A DNA stretch of 64,000 nt, taken from NCBI GenBank assembly GCA_964034945.1, contig OZ035961.1:94188991-94252990 (forward strand). The letters run 5' to 3'. How positions within the stretch are numbered: position 1 is the stretch's first letter; each line of letters begins with the position of its first letter. The DNA comes from Chrysopilus asiliformis (lineage: Eukaryota > Arthropoda > Insecta > Diptera > Rhagionidae). Under the pieces are notes generated by a model. That model made no database searches. It was given only the letters and a program-made list of their open reading frames with translations, and was not told the DNA's origin. This document shows, piece after piece, positions 63,501-64,000 of this stretch. The translations under genes and the position numbers were made by a program.

Positions 63501-64000
63501 CATTTATAATCGTTAAGAATTAGATTTTAATTAAACATTTTATTGTTTTGAACAGATATACATATCAGTAAACAGTGGTGCTCGCATTGGCTTAGCTGAG
63601 GAGATCAAATCAATGTTTAGGGTGGCATGGGAAGATCCAGAGGAGCCAGAAAAGGGTTTCAAATATCTTTACTTGACGACCGAAGATTACAGCACAGTGG
63701 CAAACTTGAAATCCGTTCGAGCGATCCTAATTGAAGACGAAGGCGAGCCTCGTTATAAAATCACAGACATTATCGGCAAAGATGATGGTCTGGGTGTGGA
63801 AAATTTACAACATGCTGGTTTGATAGCTGGTGAAACTTCACGTGCATACGAGGAAATCGTTACCATATCGATGGTAACTTGTCGAACAATCGGAATTGGA
63901 TCGTATTTGGTCCGTCTTGGGCAAAGAGTGATACAAATTGACAATTCACACATAATTTTGACTGGGTATGCTGCCCTAAATAAACTCCTTGGACGTAAAG
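45489..64000 (+). CDS. ACC: Acetyl-CoA carboxylase, 3' end beyond window
   Basis: A multidomain cytosolic-type enzyme that carboxylates acetyl-CoA to malonyl-CoA. Exons: 45489-45570 (inferred), 45704-45840, 45901-46028, 55634-55859, 55921-56061, 56298-56586, 56649-56743, 56806-57015, 57535-57705, 57778-58103, 58166-58420, 58481-58859, 59467-59678, 59736-60743, 60804-60963, 61033-61147, 61343-61505, 61997-62255, 62491-62853, 62927-63229, 63318-63488 and 63556 onward. About 1,879 codons are present. Biotin carboxylase shows the SEGGGGKG glycine loop, [12 protein letters not shown] and [10 protein letters not shown]. The carrier has EVMKM with biotinyl Lys816, whose codon lies just inside exon 59467. 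The central region follows, then the carboxyltransferase start with [11 protein letters not shown]. An internal ATG at 45811 ([14 protein letters not shown]) would give an isoform without the hydrophobic leader. Roughly the last fifth of the protein is missing beyond the edge. Confidence 0.97.
46048..46120. repeat. TTCATAAAATACGTGAC repeat copy
   Basis: GTTCATAAAATACGTGACG on the left and CGTCACGTTTTTTACAG on the right form a short imperfect inverted repeat, related to the dispersed family at 24651 and 56107. Confidence 0.4.
46445..46975 (-). mobile_element. mini-me-like element, best preserved copy
   Basis: On the minus strand it starts with GGGTATATTAACTTTGCC, CGTTTGTAACGCC and CCCGTCATCATACAC, followed by a (GTCY)n tract (46800-46840 on +). 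Then come the GAGCTAGAGACTTGAAATT block, a GGGGGGTACCCCCC palindrome and the tail ending at GCAATTATAGC. The lead-in and core are those I associate with dipteran mini-me retroposons. It lies in the long intron between ACC exons 46028 and 55634. Confidence 0.65.
47838..48120 (+). mobile_element. mini-me-like fragment
   Basis: Contains AATCGTCGGACATAGAAAT, ACTTGAGATTTGTTACAG, TTTCTCGTAAATAGTAAG and CCTCCCCTATACAAATG, in the order seen in the copy at 49398-49850. The (GTCY)n tract itself is missing here. Confidence 0.45.
48232..48300. repeat. (GTCTGTCA)n microsatellite
   Basis: About 65 bp of alternating GTCT and GTCA tetranucleotides. The following sequence (48301-48900) repeats phrases such as AACTAACGG and CGATTTAC and may belong to the same unknown element. 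Confidence 0.7.
49130..49860 (+). mobile_element. mini-me-like element interrupted by a pogo-like MITE
   Basis: The lead-in with ACTCTATATCAGAATCATAT and GTATACCATTTGTAACGAG is split by the insertion at 49161-49394. After it come AATCGTCGGACATAGAAAT, two CCATACAAAT blocks and TTGTAGCTTCTCTTATG, as in the copy at 10030-10690. Confidence 0.5.
49161..49394. mobile_element. pogo/Tigger-like MITE
   Basis: Ends CAGTAATCCCTCCAACTGCG and its complement are exact inverted repeats flanked by TA (49159-49160 and 49395-49396). The body repeats AACTGCGCGG. The 234-bp copy has no transposase. Confidence 0.85.
49918..50320. repeat. Dispersed repeat with GTCTGTCTGCCTGTCTG end
   Basis: Begins TATATATAAAAATGGATG and GTCTGTCTGCCTGTCTG, similar to the right end of the block at 27712-28311 in reverse. 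Inside, CGAAACGAAAGGTCCTGTAAGG recurs in diverged form near 50062 and 50180. Boundaries are approximate. Confidence 0.4.
50321..52637. other. ACC 5' intron or upstream area of alternative exon
   Basis: No separate gene is recognised. A 25-bp tandem duplication (CTTGATCAGATACGATTGCG core) lies at 50489-50538. The patch 51530-51950 is less AT-rich and holds TCAGTG and TCAGTC initiator-like words near 51831 and 51870, so the alternative ACC transcript starting with exon 52638-52927 may begin there. This is inference. Confidence 0.35.
52638..52927 (+). CDS. ACC: Alternative first coding exon of ACC
   Basis: ATG at 52638 opens 96 codons plus two bases. They start [17 protein letters not shown], a hydrophobic stretch followed by a basic cluster, and continue with an acidic, Ser/Thr/Asp-rich segment. 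The donor AA|GTAATT leaves phase 2, the phase needed by ACC exon 55634, giving a K-P-S-M-S-R-G-T junction. Exon 46028 reaches the same exon in the same phase with R-P-S-M, so the two leaders are mutually exclusive. The leader looks like a signal anchor and could tether ACC to the ER or mitochondrial surface. Expression is unproven. Confidence 0.65.
53813..54206. mobile_element. Palindromic MITE flanked by TTAA
   Basis: Inverted ends GGTGCCGTTCCACATGAGAG and, read inward from the right, GATGTCGCTCCACATGAGAG are flanked by TTAA (53809-53812 and 54207-54210). TTAA suggests piggyBac-type insertion, though a TTA/TAA Harbinger-type target is also possible. The interior repeats CTCGCAGAAACTAG and CTCTCGAGAG-like words. 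Confidence 0.65.
54211..55633. other. Intron sequence before ACC exon 55634
   Basis: AT-rich sequence ending in the polypyrimidine tract and AG used by the core ACC exon. No gene or clear mobile element was recognised. Confidence 0.5.
56107..56243. mobile_element. GTTCATAAAAAACGTCAC-type MITE in ACC intron
   Basis: Inverted ends GCTGTTCATAAAAAACGTCAC-like on the left and GTGACGTATTTTATGAACTG on the right. It is the clearest copy of a family that is scattered as full and half copies across the window. Confidence 0.6.
58860..59466 (+). other. ACC intron that abuts the biotin-site codons
   Basis: This 607-bp phase-0 intron separates GCT GAA ATT GAG from GTT ATG AAA ATG, so the biotin acceptor motif starts at the first codon of the next exon. 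No repeat family was recognised inside it. Confidence 0.8.

Overview
The window reads as a piece of an AT-rich insect genome, most likely Diptera and perhaps a nematoceran such as a midge or fungus gnat. The reasons are short phase-consistent introns, an insect-type acetyl-CoA carboxylase, CYP3-clan (CYP28-like) P450s and dispersed (GTCY)n elements like the dipteran mini-me family. The species cannot be fixed from this sequence alone. No tRNA, rRNA, CRISPR array, bacterial operon or virus was seen.

Layout. 1-12256 is gene-poor and holds MITEs, two (GTCY)n elements and a 386-bp near-perfect palindrome. 12257-21381 carries two tandem P450 genes on the + strand. The first keeps an intact 484-codon frame but has lost most catalytic motifs, and its last intron contains three DNA transposons nested one inside another. 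The second looks fully functional and has a 364-bp palindrome in intron 2. They are followed by CHRAC-16 (21723-22162) and RINT1 (23318-26558), both +. Two minus-strand genes come next: an SLC12A8-type cation-chloride-cotransporter relative (28575-32625) and the splicing factor SMNDC1/SPF30 (34806-35788). Acetyl-CoA carboxylase (ACC, +) fills 45489 to the end and is cut by the window edge inside its carboxyltransferase domain.

The 9.7 kb between SMNDC1 and ACC, and the long 5' introns of ACC, are crowded with DNA transposons. Many still show exact target-site duplications: TTA or TAA for PIF/Harbinger-like, 8 bp for hAT-like and TA for Tc1/pogo-like elements. These allow the order of insertion to be reconstructed at 36.2-38.1 kb and 14.6-17.8 kb.

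The genes do not form one pathway. ACC makes malonyl-CoA for fatty-acid synthesis, RINT1 works in ER-Golgi vesicle tethering, CHRAC-16 in chromatin remodelling and SMNDC1 in spliceosome assembly. The P450s are probably ER-bound monooxygenases or, for the first, a former one. The observations most worth following are the intact but motif-poor P450 and the two alternative hydrophobic N-termini predicted for ACC. All exon borders given here were placed by hand from GT/AG sites, reading-frame phase and family similarity.
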